DNA from: Ignavibacteriales bacterium UBA1304
Lineage (GTDB): Bacteria; Bacteroidota; Ignavibacteria; Ignavibacteriales; Ignavibacteriaceae
DNA length: 64,000 bases
Direction: 5' to 3'
NCBI GenBank assembly: GCA_002307295.1
Contig: DBTY01000058.1
Location: 1 to 64,000 of the forward strand
Positions 14,143 through 22,237 of this stretch are shown here, in pieces. Numbering within the stretch: position 1 is the stretch's first letter; each line of letters starts with the position of its first letter. The notes below the pieces were generated by a model, which made no database searches, had not been told where the DNA came from, and saw nothing but the letters and a program-made list of their open reading frames with translations. A program made the position numbers and the translations under genes.

Positions 14143-15499
14143 TGAAAAAGAAAGACGAATCAGATTAAATCCGCTTAAGTATGCTAAACAGCACCCCAAA
14201 CAGATCGAAGCGAGCAACGTTAATAAACCTATCAGAGCCTTATTTTGGGGTAACCGCGTAGGAAAGACAGAATGGGGAGCGCAGGAAGTTGCCAGAGTTA
14301 TTTTGGGAGAACATCCTTTTATTTTGGGTGGTGATGTTTGGAGTTTTTGCCCGTCCTATGATGCTCAGAAAGATACCACACAAGAAAAGCTTTTAAGATA
14401 TATTCCGGAACATAGAATCAAAGATAAAATCTGGTTACGCAAAGGAATCTTAAAAGAATTAATAATTGATACTGGTTTTAAGGTTACCTTTAAAAGCTAT
14501 GAACAAGGGAGAGAAAAAGCACAGGGTGCGGGAAAGACTTTGCTCTGGTTTGATGAAGAACCCCCAAAAGATATTTACGATGAAGGTTTTGTAAGACAAG
14601 AAGCCGGAATCAGGCTTTATATCATTCTTACGATGACTCCCATTAAAGGTTTGACTTGGGTTTATAATGATATTTATTTGAAAACTAACAACCCGGATAT
14701 ATTTGTAAGCCAAGCAGGTTGGAAAGACAACCCTTTTTTAACTCAAGAACAAATTGGAATTATGAGCAGAGGCTTGACTGAAAGTGCATTAAAAGTTAGA
14801 AGAGACGGCGATTTTGTTAGAATGGTTGGGCTTGTTTGTAGTTGGTTTGAAAGAGATAAACATTTAGTTGATATTACTGAATTACCACCCGGTGATACTT
14901 ATTTCGCAATTGATTTCGGTTTTTCCGCACCTTGTGCCGGTCTCTATATAAGGATAGACAGAGAGTTTAATTTCTGGATATTTGACGGATTTTATAGAAC
15001 TGGTTTAACTAATCCAGATATTCAAAAGTTGATTAAGCTTAAAGAACAAGGTTTAGGCAGAGTGATAAGAATTGGTGACAGCGCACAAGCAAGCGATATC
15101 AAACAGTTAAACGATGCTGGAATTAGTATTGAAGGTGTTGTTAAAGAACCTGGTACCAATAAAGAAAATTGGGACGAATGGAGAGCAAGACTAATGGAGG
15201 GTCAAGGACAGATACAATTAGCAACTGGAAAGCCTAAGATATTCATTTCTAAAAATCTGGTGGAAACAGATTCCGAGGGAAATAATTTTAATTTCCTTGT
15301 TAAAGAGATTGAAAATTTACGTTGGGAAGAAGTAAAAGGCGATTCAGGAATTGAACAAAAACCTACTTGGGGCAAGCAACCTAACCACGCAATTGATGCT
15401 CTCAGTTATATTCTTGCGACAATTAATAGACCAGTAGAATCCAACACTGACTACCAGCAAAAACCTTATGAACCGCTTTATCCAACCATCGGTTGTTAA
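14096..15499 (+). CDS. terL: Terminase large subunit (packaging ATPase-nuclease)
   Basis: 467 residues. Walker A is 'WGNRVGKT' (51-58), Walker B 'LLWFDEE' (149-155), and the coupling motif 'ILTMTP' is near 177-182. The RNase H-like nuclease starts at 'YFAIDFGFSAP' with Asp273, and later acidic residues (IGDSAQ, HAIDALSY) complete the metal site. The order terS-terL-portal is standard. It powers DNA entry into the capsid and cuts the concatemer. Confidence 0.92.
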   Translation: MNSTREAKIQVLKLLDEKERRIRLNPLKYAKQHPKQIEASNVNKPIRALFWGNRVGKTEWGAQEVARVILGEHPFILGGDVWSFCPSYDAQKDTTQEKLLRYIPEHRIKDKIWLRKGILKELIIDTGFKVTFKSYEQGREKAQGAGKTLLWFDEEPPKDIYDEGFVRQEAGIRLYIILTMTPIKGLTWVYNDIYLKTNNPDIFVSQAGWKDNPFLTQEQIGIMSRGLTESALKVRRDGDFVRMVGLVCSWFERDKHLVDITELPPGDTYFAIDFGFSAPCAGLYIRIDREFNFWIFDGFYRTGLTNPDIQKLIKLKEQGLGRVIRIGDSAQASDIKQLNDAGISIEGVVKEPGTNKENWDEWRARLMEGQGQIQLATGKPKIFISKNLVETDSEGNNFNFLVKEIENLRWEEVKGDSGIEQKPTWGKQPNHAIDALSYILATINRPVESNTDYQQKPYEPLYPTIGC

Positions 15500-15514
15500 A
15501 CGGAAAAGTGAGTA

Positions 15515-15523
15515 TGCTATAAT
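15515..15523 (+). promoter_or_regulatory. Extended -10 promoter (TGCTATAAT) before the portal gene
   Basis: The sequence TATGCTATAAT is identical to those at 12253 and 24116. The predicted start is near 15530, about 13 nt before the portal ATG. Confidence 0.6.
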
Positions 15524-15542
15524 GTATATATATAAGAACTCT

Positions 15543-17528
15543 ATGACTGTAGACGAAAAGTTAGACACAATAAAACTTACAGACGAAGAAATCGTATTAC
15601 AGGTTGAACGGGAATATCTGAACGCCTTAGAATATCGCAGACCGAGGATTAAGGATTGGCACGCTAATGAAGATATGCTTTACGGACGGAAACCTGTTAC
15701 TCTTTCGAAAAGGAGTAATATTGATTTGCGTTTAATGAAAGGTTTTGAGGATGCTTTACTTTCAAAGATTAAAGAGCCTTTAACTGTAAAATTTGGTCCG
15801 ACTGAGGATGCTGACATTAGAAAAGCCCGGAAAGTTACTGCGTTGTTTGAACTTGAAACCTCTCCGACTAAACAGAATTGGAGATACAAAGATTTACTTG
15901 GTAAAAAATTAGCCTTACCTTCCGGGCGTTGTATTACTAAGATTTATGCCACCAAGCCTTACAAGCATCGCAGAGACCCGATGGATCATTACGATTTTTT
16001 AATTGACCCTTTAGCCGGAGGTTATGACATCGAGTTAGCCCGATACTTAGGACAGGATAACATTTTTAAAAGCAAATACGATTTGCAAAATAACAAGACT
16101 TACGACCAGGTAAGAGTTAAGGAATTAATCGAAACTACAAACGAAAACGATACAGACGTAACCGACAACCAATACAAAGAAAAACAGAACCGCTTGGCTA
16201 TCGTAGGACTCAATGGGAGCGACTACAACGCCCAGAGAGACGGTTTATTTAAACTTTTGGAGTGGTATACCACCATTAACGGAAAACGCTGGTATATCCT
16301 TTGTTCCTTAGATAAGAAAATAATAATTAAAAAGAAACCTTGGGAGGAAATGACCTGCATCGATAAAGAGAGCGACTTGCCTTTATGGCCGTTTTCCTCT
16401 TGGGCGTATTATCCCGACCTTTTCAATTTTTGGAGTCAATCTCCGATGGATATTGTCAGAGAGATTTTTCAAACAAGAAATGTCGTAGTTAATCAGGCAG
16501 TTGATAACAACGAAGCCAAAAATAAGCCGATGAAGTCTTATGACCCGCAGGTTTATACTAATCCGGCTTTATTAGAATACGAACCAGATAGACTTGTTGC
16601 TACTGCCACAGGAAAAGACCCAAAGGCAGGGCTATATATTCACGAGACAGCAGATATTTACGATCCTAAAGCTTTGAATGATATTTTGGAGGATATTGCT
16701 TCTAAGGTTTCAGGAGTTACCCCAGCCTCCCAAGGCGTATCAGAAGACCAGAAGGTAGGCATTTATTACGGCGACCAACAGGAAACAGCCAACCGCATGA
16801 GTTTATTTGAGGAAAGTTATTTTATGGCTGATATTCACAATGCCCAGCTTTATCTTAATGGGTTGATAGATAAGCTCGATGAAGCAAAGGCAGTTAAGAT
16901 GATTGGTGAGAATGGCGTAGAATGGGATAAGCTAACTAAAGAAGATTTAGGGCAGTATGATATAATGATTACAGGCGGAAGCACTCAAGAGAAATTGGAT
17001 GCAATAAAGAATAAACAAAAAGCTGATTTTGTTCTTAGACAAATTCAAAATCCGACTATCAATCCTAAATCATTGGCGGAAATGGATGCCGAAGTATCAG
17101 GATTTGATAACGAGCAGATTAAAAAGCTTTTCGCCCAAAACAACGAAGACGATGAGATGAGAAGTATTGCCAGTGAGGATATTCAGAAACTTTTATTAGG
17201 AAAGGATTTGAAACCGAATAGAAAAGCTAACGTTGCTTACGCCCAAAAGATTATTGATTTCTACTTTGATAACGAAGTAACCGAAGAGCAAGACCAAAGA
17301 TTCAGGATTTACATGGAGTCTATTCAGGATGTAGTAATGCAAAACACCCTGCGAAAAGCCCAAATGGAAATGGCTGCAAAAGGTCAACTCCAAACTCCTA
17401 ATTTGGGGCAAGAACAGCCAGACCCCAACGCTCCGGTTGCCAATACTCCGGGAGGAACAATAAGCCAAGCTTCACAAATTACTAATAATATAAAACCAAA
17501 TTATGTCAATTCTCAACCTACTGTCTAA
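15543..17528 (+). CDS. Portal protein
   Basis: 661 residues directly after terL. It opens with a helical N-terminus that includes 'NEDMLYGRKP' and has a long central body with 'FLIDPLAGGYDIELARYLGQDNIF' and 'PFSSWAYYPDLFNFWSQSPMDIVREIFQTRN', typical of large podovirus portals. The Gln/Pro-rich tail is flexible. Twelve copies should form the DNA channel and head-tail joint. The start at 15543 (MTVDEKL) is preferred because the earlier in-frame ATGs lie in the terL end or inside the promoter. Confidence 0.85.
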   Translation: MTVDEKLDTIKLTDEEIVLQVEREYLNALEYRRPRIKDWHANEDMLYGRKPVTLSKRSNIDLRLMKGFEDALLSKIKEPLTVKFGPTEDADIRKARKVTALFELETSPTKQNWRYKDLLGKKLALPSGRCITKIYATKPYKHRRDPMDHYDFLIDPLAGGYDIELARYLGQDNIFKSKYDLQNNKTYDQVRVKELIETTNENDTDVTDNQYKEKQNRLAIVGLNGSDYNAQRDGLFKLLEWYTTINGKRWYILCSLDKKIIIKKKPWEEMTCIDKESDLPLWPFSSWAYYPDLFNFWSQSPMDIVREIFQTRNVVVNQAVDNNEAKNKPMKSYDPQVYTNPALLEYEPDRLVATATGKDPKAGLYIHETADIYDPKALNDILEDIASKVSGVTPASQGVSEDQKVGIYYGDQQETANRMSLFEESYFMADIHNAQLYLNGLIDKLDEAKAVKMIGENGVEWDKLTKEDLGQYDIMITGGSTQEKLDAIKNKQKADFVLRQIQNPTINPKSLAEMDAEVSGFDNEQIKKLFAQNNEDDEMRSIASEDIQKLLLGKDLKPNRKANVAYAQKIIDFYFDNEVTEEQDQRFRIYMESIQDVVMQNTLRKAQMEMAAKGQLQTPNLGQEQPDPNAPVANTPGGTISQASQITNNIKPNYVNSQPTV

Positions 17529-17817
17529 AGCAAAAGAAAAATTTGTTGACGACAAAAAAGACCAAGTGTCTTTAAACAATCTCGAAGAACGTACAAGGGA
17601 TTTAGAAAACGTAAAAGACCTTATGACTTGCGAGGGGGGAAAGTCATTAAAGAAGATGATAGTAAGTGATTTCTTCTTTGCCCTTGATAATCTGTTTTCA
17701 ACTCAAGAGCCGAGATACATCGCAGAATTAAAAGCATTAAGAGATTTAATTAATAAGTTAAGTGTTGACCGAGAGTTAGATCAAATTAGAATCTATCTTG
17801 AGGATAAACTAAAATAA
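17503..17817 (+). CDS. 104-aa hypothetical virion-region protein
   Basis: It overlaps the portal stop by 26 bp. The protein is helical and charged, starting MSILNLLSKAKEKFVDDKKDQ, with possible coiled-coil character. It lies between the portal and the scaffold. No known family. Confidence 0.55.
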   Translation: MSILNLLSKAKEKFVDDKKDQVSLNNLEERTRDLENVKDLMTCEGGKSLKKMIVSDFFFALDNLFSTQEPRYIAELKALRDLINKLSVDRELDQIRIYLEDKLK

Positions 17818-17818
17818 T

Positions 17819-18046
17819 ATGCCAAGAGCACCAAGAACTGAGACTCCTAACTCAGAAGAAAAAATGGAAGAAGAAAAAGTTTCAGCAAATCAACCTTACT
17901 TTGTCAAGAAAACTACCGACGGAAAATACGCAGTTGTTTCCAAGACAGGCGAGACAGTCCGAGTCTATGAGGAAGAGGAAGGTTGTGAAGACCCGAAGAA
18001 AAGTGCAAAAATGTATGCTGAAAAATTAAGTACAACGAAATTATAA
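17819..18046 (+). CDS. 75-aa acidic hypothetical protein
   Basis: It begins MPRAPRTETPNSEEKMEEEK and has a compact C-terminal part, 'YFVKKTTDGKYAVVSKTGETVRVYEEEEG'. That part resembles small beta proteins encoded next to phage scaffold genes. The TAA-T-ATG junction couples it to the gene before. Function unknown. Confidence 0.55.
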   Translation: MPRAPRTETPNSEEKMEEEKVSANQPYFVKKTTDGKYAVVSKTGETVRVYEEEEGCEDPKKSAKMYAEKLSTTKL

Positions 18047-18141
18047 CGCATTGTTATATCAGCCGGAGGGCTTTAAGCTTTTAGAGGTTGATACCCTTTA
18101 ACTAAAATAATCGGAGTGTTTAGCTCCCAAATCTAAATTAT

Positions 18142-18852
18142 ATGGCAGAAGCCAAAGACGAGAACTTGGACTCGGAAATAAATCAAGAACCGGAAGAAAA
18201 AACTCCCGAACCTAAAGAGGTTGAAAAAAAAGAGGTGAAGGAAGATAAGCAGGATGAGCCTGACTATCGACCAAAGCCTAAGTCTGATGAGGTAGTTCCC
18301 TTGAAAAAGTATCTTGATCTCAAAACTGATGTCAAGAATCTTAAGAAGGAAATTGAACGACTGTCGGATGATAAGTCTAATTTAAGTAATAAAGACCTTG
18401 AAAGTCTTGCCGATGAGTATAATCTCGACAAAGATTACGTCAAAAAGTTTGCATCTGTTATTGAGAAAAAAACTGCCAAAGAGGCAGAAAAGAAACTTGC
18501 CCCTTTATTAGCCGAAAGGCAGAAGGAACAGAATGAGAAAAATTTCGATAAAGTTTTTAATGAAAAAACCTTAAAGAAATATCCTCATTTGGCTGATTTC
18601 AAAGAGAAGTACAAACGTATGGTTATGAGTCCTGATTTTGTTGATATGACAGAAGACCAAATCATAAGTGATTATTTCCCAGTTCCTTCAAAGCCTACTA
18701 AAGATGACAGCCCGGAAAATGGAAGTCAGGGCGGTTCTAAAGGCGATGAAGTAATTGACTTCTCAAAAATGTCAGAGGAACAACACGCAAAAGTTTTAGA
18801 TAATCCTAAATTGAGAGCTAAATACTTTGATTGGCAGGATAAGCAAGGCTAA
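18142..18852 (+). CDS. Capsid scaffolding protein (predicted)
   Basis: 236 residues, highly charged. Residues 1-60 are acidic and disordered (EPEEKTPEPKEVEKKEVKED), residues 65-90 form a coiled coil, a middle helical domain follows, and a Gly/Ser linker leads to a C-terminal 'FSKMSEEQHAKVLDNPKLRAKYF' helix that may bind the coat protein. Position (5 bp before the major capsid gene) and composition identify it as the scaffold rather than any strict sequence match. Confidence 0.75.
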   Translation: MAEAKDENLDSEINQEPEEKTPEPKEVEKKEVKEDKQDEPDYRPKPKSDEVVPLKKYLDLKTDVKNLKKEIERLSDDKSNLSNKDLESLADEYNLDKDYVKKFASVIEKKTAKEAEKKLAPLLAERQKEQNEKNFDKVFNEKTLKKYPHLADFKEKYKRMVMSPDFVDMTEDQIISDYFPVPSKPTKDDSPENGSQGGSKGDEVIDFSKMSEEQHAKVLDNPKLRAKYFDWQDKQG

Positions 18853-18857
18853 CAATT

Positions 18858-20057
18858 ATGAATAATAGTATAAACAACGGCTTCGACAAGGCATTTGTTG
18901 CAAAATATGAAGATATACGCAACAAAACCTTAGTAGCCGACAAAGTTACCAACTTTAGATTGGAAAGCAATCTTAAAATGGGTAAGACCGTATCTCGCTG
19001 GAAGCTTGATTTAAGCAAAGTGAGAGTACGGACTGAAAATCGTTATCAAGATAGAACCCTTGATACTATTTCGGACAGCGAAGAATTAATAACCGTTGAC
19101 CAGGAAAAATACTTGGGCTTTCCAATGCACAAGAATGATAAGCTTCAAAACGGCCCGTTAAAAGCCGGTGAGGAAGCGGGAAAGCAAATGGCTATCAAGG
19201 CTCATGAATGGTTAGATGGGTTCTTCCTTTCCAAATCAAAGGATGCTTATGATACCTTTGATGATGGCGATATTGGCGGAACCGATGGCAATCCGGTTGA
19301 TTTTAACACAACCAATATTCCGAAGATTATCACTCTTGCTCCGGCGAAATTACGCTCTAACAGAGTCGATGTATCAAGTAATCTGTGTTATGTGTTGGAT
19401 TCTTTCGCCTTAGCGAATATCCAACAGTTGTTAATCGGTAAGGATATTGATTTAGCAGGTAGCACCTTTAAGAACGGTTATAGCGGTACTTTGTTAAATG
19501 CCGATATGTATGTATCGGACAGCTTAACTTTTTACGCTGATTTAGGTTTAGCCACTAACCCGACTGCTAATGACACCGTTACTATTGGAGGCGTAGTCTT
19601 TAAGTTTGTTGCTTCTGTCGGTACAACCGCAGGCAATGTCTTAATTGGTGCTGCTGCCGCTGATTCATTAGCTAACCTGGTAGCCGCTATTAATGGGGCT
19701 TCCGGTGCAGGTACGACCTATATCGAATTATCCGATGCTAACCGAATTAAATTAAGTGAAGATTTACGTTCTACTGCCACAGCAGGAACTGGTAAAATCT
19801 CTTTGGTTTGTGTCGGTGCTGGTCGTGTCGTAGTTGCTGAAACTTTCACCTCAGCTGATACTTGGTCAAAAAATAGATTAAGCGCTTACTTCGGTAAGAA
19901 AAAGCAGATCGATGCTATCATGCAAAGAGAAGTTAATTTGGATGTACGTCAAGAACCTAAACAACCGGTAGATAACCACTTTGTGGACTTCTTAGCCGGT
20001 GCTAAGGTATTTGATGATGCCAAGCAGAACTTCATGGAATTATGGATTAAAGCGTAG
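18858..20057 (+). CDS. Major capsid protein with an inserted domain
   Basis: 399 residues, P22/T7-like coat layout. The N-terminal 'FVAKYEDIRNKTLVADKVTNFRLES' and the alpha/beta body continue to about residue 228. Residues 229-338 form a compositionally different block rich in Ala, Gly, Thr and Val ('ATNPTANDTVTIGGVVFKFVAS', 'AAAADSLANLVAAINGA') that looks like an inserted surface domain. The coat fold then resumes ('LSAYFGKKKQIDAIMQREVNLDV'). The insertion probably decorates the capsid outside. Position after the scaffold confirms the call. Confidence 0.88.
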   Translation: MNNSINNGFDKAFVAKYEDIRNKTLVADKVTNFRLESNLKMGKTVSRWKLDLSKVRVRTENRYQDRTLDTISDSEELITVDQEKYLGFPMHKNDKLQNGPLKAGEEAGKQMAIKAHEWLDGFFLSKSKDAYDTFDDGDIGGTDGNPVDFNTTNIPKIITLAPAKLRSNRVDVSSNLCYVLDSFALANIQQLLIGKDIDLAGSTFKNGYSGTLLNADMYVSDSLTFYADLGLATNPTANDTVTIGGVVFKFVASVGTTAGNVLIGAAAADSLANLVAAINGASGAGTTYIELSDANRIKLSEDLRSTATAGTGKISLVCVGAGRVVVAETFTSADTWSKNRLSAYFGKKKQIDAIMQREVNLDVRQEPKQPVDNHFVDFLAGAKVFDDAKQNFMELWIKA

Positions 20058-20065
20058 TTTCTTAG

Positions 20066-20091
20066 AGGGGGTGAGTTTTCGCCCCCTTTGT
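20066..20091 (+). terminator. Hairpin after the capsid gene
   Basis: AGGGGG (20066-20071) pairs with CCCCCT (20082-20087), followed by TT-G-T. It is probably a partial terminator that lowers expression after the capsid gene. Confidence 0.6.
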
Positions 20092-20113
20092 AGAGATTAT
20101 TAACTATAAAAAT

Positions 20114-20293
20114 ATGAACACATTAACCATCATCATTTCGTTTGTACAAACTCACTGGAGTGCCATTGTGGCAGCCTACACAGCACTTATAACCGCAGGT
20201 TGGCTTACTTCCGAGGTATTGGCTCAAATCCCAAGCGTAAAGGCTAATAGCGTATTTCAGGCTATTTATAATTGGCTACAAAGTAAGAAATAG
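20114..20293 (+). CDS. 59-aa small protein, possible membrane/lysis protein
   Basis: It begins MNTLTIIISFVQTHWSAIVAAYTALITAGW, an amphipathic to hydrophobic helix of about 30 residues, with a polar tail. It is the first of four small membrane-type genes before the M23 peptidase, where holins usually lie. The TAG-T-ATG junction follows it. Confidence 0.55.
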   Translation: MNTLTIIISFVQTHWSAIVAAYTALITAGWLTSEVLAQIPSVKANSVFQAIYNWLQSKK

Positions 20294-20294
20294 T

Positions 20295-20456
20295 ATGGGG
20301 AGTTGTTTTATACAATTTATCCTTGCTATTTTCTTTATCTGGTTTGTAATGATTAACCCCTCAATCTTTTTGGGATTAGTTACAGCAATCGGACAAGTTT
20401 TTAACCTTATAATTCTACTCTTAACACAAATTATTAACGCTATCATAAACCGCTAA
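20295..20456 (+). CDS. 53-aa two-helix membrane protein, holin candidate
   Basis: Starts MGSCFIQFILAIFFIWFVMI. A second hydrophobic stretch (LVTAIGQVFNLIILLLTQII) follows. Almost the whole peptide is membrane-like. A pair of helices this short next to a cell-wall hydrolase fits a small holin; this is inference from context. Confidence 0.55.
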   Translation: MGSCFIQFILAIFFIWFVMINPSIFLGLVTAIGQVFNLIILLLTQIINAIINR

Positions 20457-20457
20457 T

Positions 20458-20706
20458 ATGATAAAATTCCAAAATGAATTTCCTGACAATTCACAAGAAG
20501 AATCCAAGTATGTAACAATAGGTTCTCTTTCGGTAATTATAGGGATAATTACAATTGCTATCGGTTGGCTGTTTATCGCGAATAGCGCGCTTTCTGCTAA
20601 AGTTGATAAAATATCGAGTGATTATATCGCTATTCAAACACAGTTATCACAAATACAAACAGATATCTCTTGGATAAAAGACAGTATTTCGGATAATAAA
20701 AAATAG
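20458..20706 (+). CDS. 82-aa single-TM coiled-coil protein
   Basis: One membrane helix (SVIIGIITIAIGWLFIANSAL, residues 24-44), then a heptad-rich helix with 'IQTQLSQIQTDISWIKDSIS'. This resembles i-spanin or holin-associated proteins of phage lysis cassettes. TAA-T-ATG junction with the gene before. Confidence 0.55.
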   Translation: MIKFQNEFPDNSQEESKYVTIGSLSVIIGIITIAIGWLFIANSALSAKVDKISSDYIAIQTQLSQIQTDISWIKDSISDNKK

Positions 20707-20715
20707 TCATTTTAT

Positions 20716-20856
20716 ATGTCTAACAAAGAATTAGAATCCAAGAGAACTAAATGCCTTTGTTATTCCAGAGTTTGCGGTTGGCTCGCTCCGACAGCTAACT
20801 TTAATTTAGGGAAAGCCGCAGAGAGAAAAGACAGAGTTAATTTTTTAATCAAATAA
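20716..20856 (+). CDS. 46-aa protein resembling the NrdD C-terminal finger
   Basis: The sequence 'CLCYSRVCGWLAPTANFNLGKAAERKDRVNF' is like the zinc-binding/glycyl-radical end of anaerobic ribonucleotide reductase (YxRVxGYxxPxxNxNxGKxxExxxR). No NrdD body is present, so it is a stand-alone module. It has two cysteines near the start. The function is unknown. It sits inside the lysis-like gene cluster. Confidence 0.6.
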   Translation: MSNKELESKRTKCLCYSRVCGWLAPTANFNLGKAAERKDRVNFLIK

Positions 20857-20857
20857 T

Positions 20858-21004
20858 ATGATACCAGCTTTAATAGCGGTTTTTATTACTTTCTTTACCC
20901 TTATTTATCACGATTTTAGTCTTGGTGCCACATCTTTAATATCTCTCGGTGTTTTCCTTATCTCTTTATTATTAAATGAATTTTATACTATATGTCGGAA
21001 ATAA
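20858..21004 (+). CDS. 48-aa membrane protein
   Basis: Two hydrophobic stretches (IPALIAVFITFFTLIY and SLISLGVFLISLLL) separated by a short polar turn, a second holin-like candidate. It overlaps the start of the M23 peptidase gene by 13 bp and follows the previous gene as TAA-T-ATG. Confidence 0.55.
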   Translation: MIPALIAVFITFFTLIYHDFSLGATSLISLGVFLISLLLNEFYTICRK

Positions 21005-21708
21005 AATTAAGATTACCAGTAAAAGATGTTTTCGTGGTTCAGCCTTTTGGTGTGAACTATGCTGGTTTTTATAAAGATTTAGGTATGAAGGGTCATAATG
21101 GTATTGATTTCAGAGCAAGGCACGGATGCCCTGTTTATGCGGCTCATAATGGAGTCATTTTAACTTCCGGTACTGATAATCAGGGAGGAAACTTAGTCCA
21201 GATATGGGATAAAAACAATAATTTTAAAACACTTTATTATCACTTGTTAGATTGGACTGTTAACCAAAACCAAGAAGTTAAAGTCGGAGATTTAATTGGT
21301 CACGCTGATAATACTGGACTCTATACAACGGGCGATCACTTACATTTCGGCTTAAAGGAAACAATCGAAGGAGGTAATACAAAATATCCTGAAAATGGAT
21401 ATAACGGTTGTATCGACCCAGCCCCATTTTTTTCATCTTCATTTAATGGTTTTCCTATCGGAAATAATTGGGATAAATCCCGTTCTTATCATAGATATTA
21501 CAGAGACGCAAAGAGGAATTTAGCCAATGAAATGAAGACTGCTTTATATATGGCTCGCAGATTAAAAAGACTCCCGAACAATGAAGAAATTAACGCTTGT
21601 ATTTGGGGCGGTTGGGATATTGAAGCCGTCTTAAACCCGTCCATGTATGAATTATGGAGTCAAATTACTAAAGATGAATATAATAAAGGCTTAAAACCTT
21701 TTAACTAA
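20992..21708 (+). CDS. M23-family peptidase (predicted phage lysin)
   Basis: 238 residues, LytM/M23 fold: 'HNGIDFRARHGCPVYAAHNGVIL' gives the zinc H-x3-D pair near residues 38-42, and 'GDHLHFGLKE' gives the HxH near 116-118. It cuts peptide cross-links in peptidoglycan. There is no signal peptide, so export through the neighbouring holin candidates is likely. A C-terminal helical part (after about 160) may target the cell wall. Confidence 0.88.
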   Translation: MSEIKLRLPVKDVFVVQPFGVNYAGFYKDLGMKGHNGIDFRARHGCPVYAAHNGVILTSGTDNQGGNLVQIWDKNNNFKTLYYHLLDWTVNQNQEVKVGDLIGHADNTGLYTTGDHLHFGLKETIEGGNTKYPENGYNGCIDPAPFFSSSFNGFPIGNNWDKSRSYHRYYRDAKRNLANEMKTALYMARRLKRLPNNEEINACIWGGWDIEAVLNPSMYELWSQITKDEYNKGLKPFN

Positions 21709-21709
21709 T

Positions 21710-22237
21710 ATGACATTTGAAAACAGTTACGATATTTTTAAAATGGACTTAGAGGGTGAGGAATTCGACAGCGATGATGATGCTTTGCTTTCAGGAAATA
21801 TTGCATATCGTGAAATTCTCAATGATCGAGATTGGAAATTTCTAAAAAAAACTTACACCCTTCCCGGTTTGGATTTAAGTGTTATCCCTGATTTAGATAA
21901 AGTTCTTAAAGTTTGGTGCAATGGTACAGAACTTAAAAAGGCTTCTTTCGATAATCGCTTTGATACCTCAAAAGATTATTGGGTAGACTATGCCAATAAG
22001 ATGATTGTGCCAATTAATTGTGATATTTCTGACTTGATAGTAGATTATACTTTTAAGCCTGATGATTTAGAATCTGATACCGTCCCTCCTAAAGATGATT
22101 TAATTTGTATTATGATTGCTTATAAAATGGAGCTTAACTATTTACGCAAAGACCAAGATTTAGCCACCTACCAGACAATTGAAGATAATTATAAAAGATT
22201 TTTAGGGCTTTTGATTAATTATAACGAAAGTTTATGA
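21710..22237 (+). CDS. Predicted head-tail adaptor
   Basis: 175 residues, beginning with an acidic helix (NSYDIFKMDLEGEEFDSDDDALLSG), then a beta-rich middle (VLKVWCNGTELKKASF ... WVDYANKMIVP) and a C-terminal helix 'YLRKDQDLATYQTIEDNYKRFLGLL'. The pattern (helical bundle around a beta part) and position before the tail genes fit a P22 gp4-like or T7 gp11-like adaptor. This is by layout, not by sequence identity. Confidence 0.6.
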   Translation: MTFENSYDIFKMDLEGEEFDSDDDALLSGNIAYREILNDRDWKFLKKTYTLPGLDLSVIPDLDKVLKVWCNGTELKKASFDNRFDTSKDYWVDYANKMIVPINCDISDLIVDYTFKPDDLESDTVPPKDDLICIMIAYKMELNYLRKDQDLATYQTIEDNYKRFLGLLINYNESL

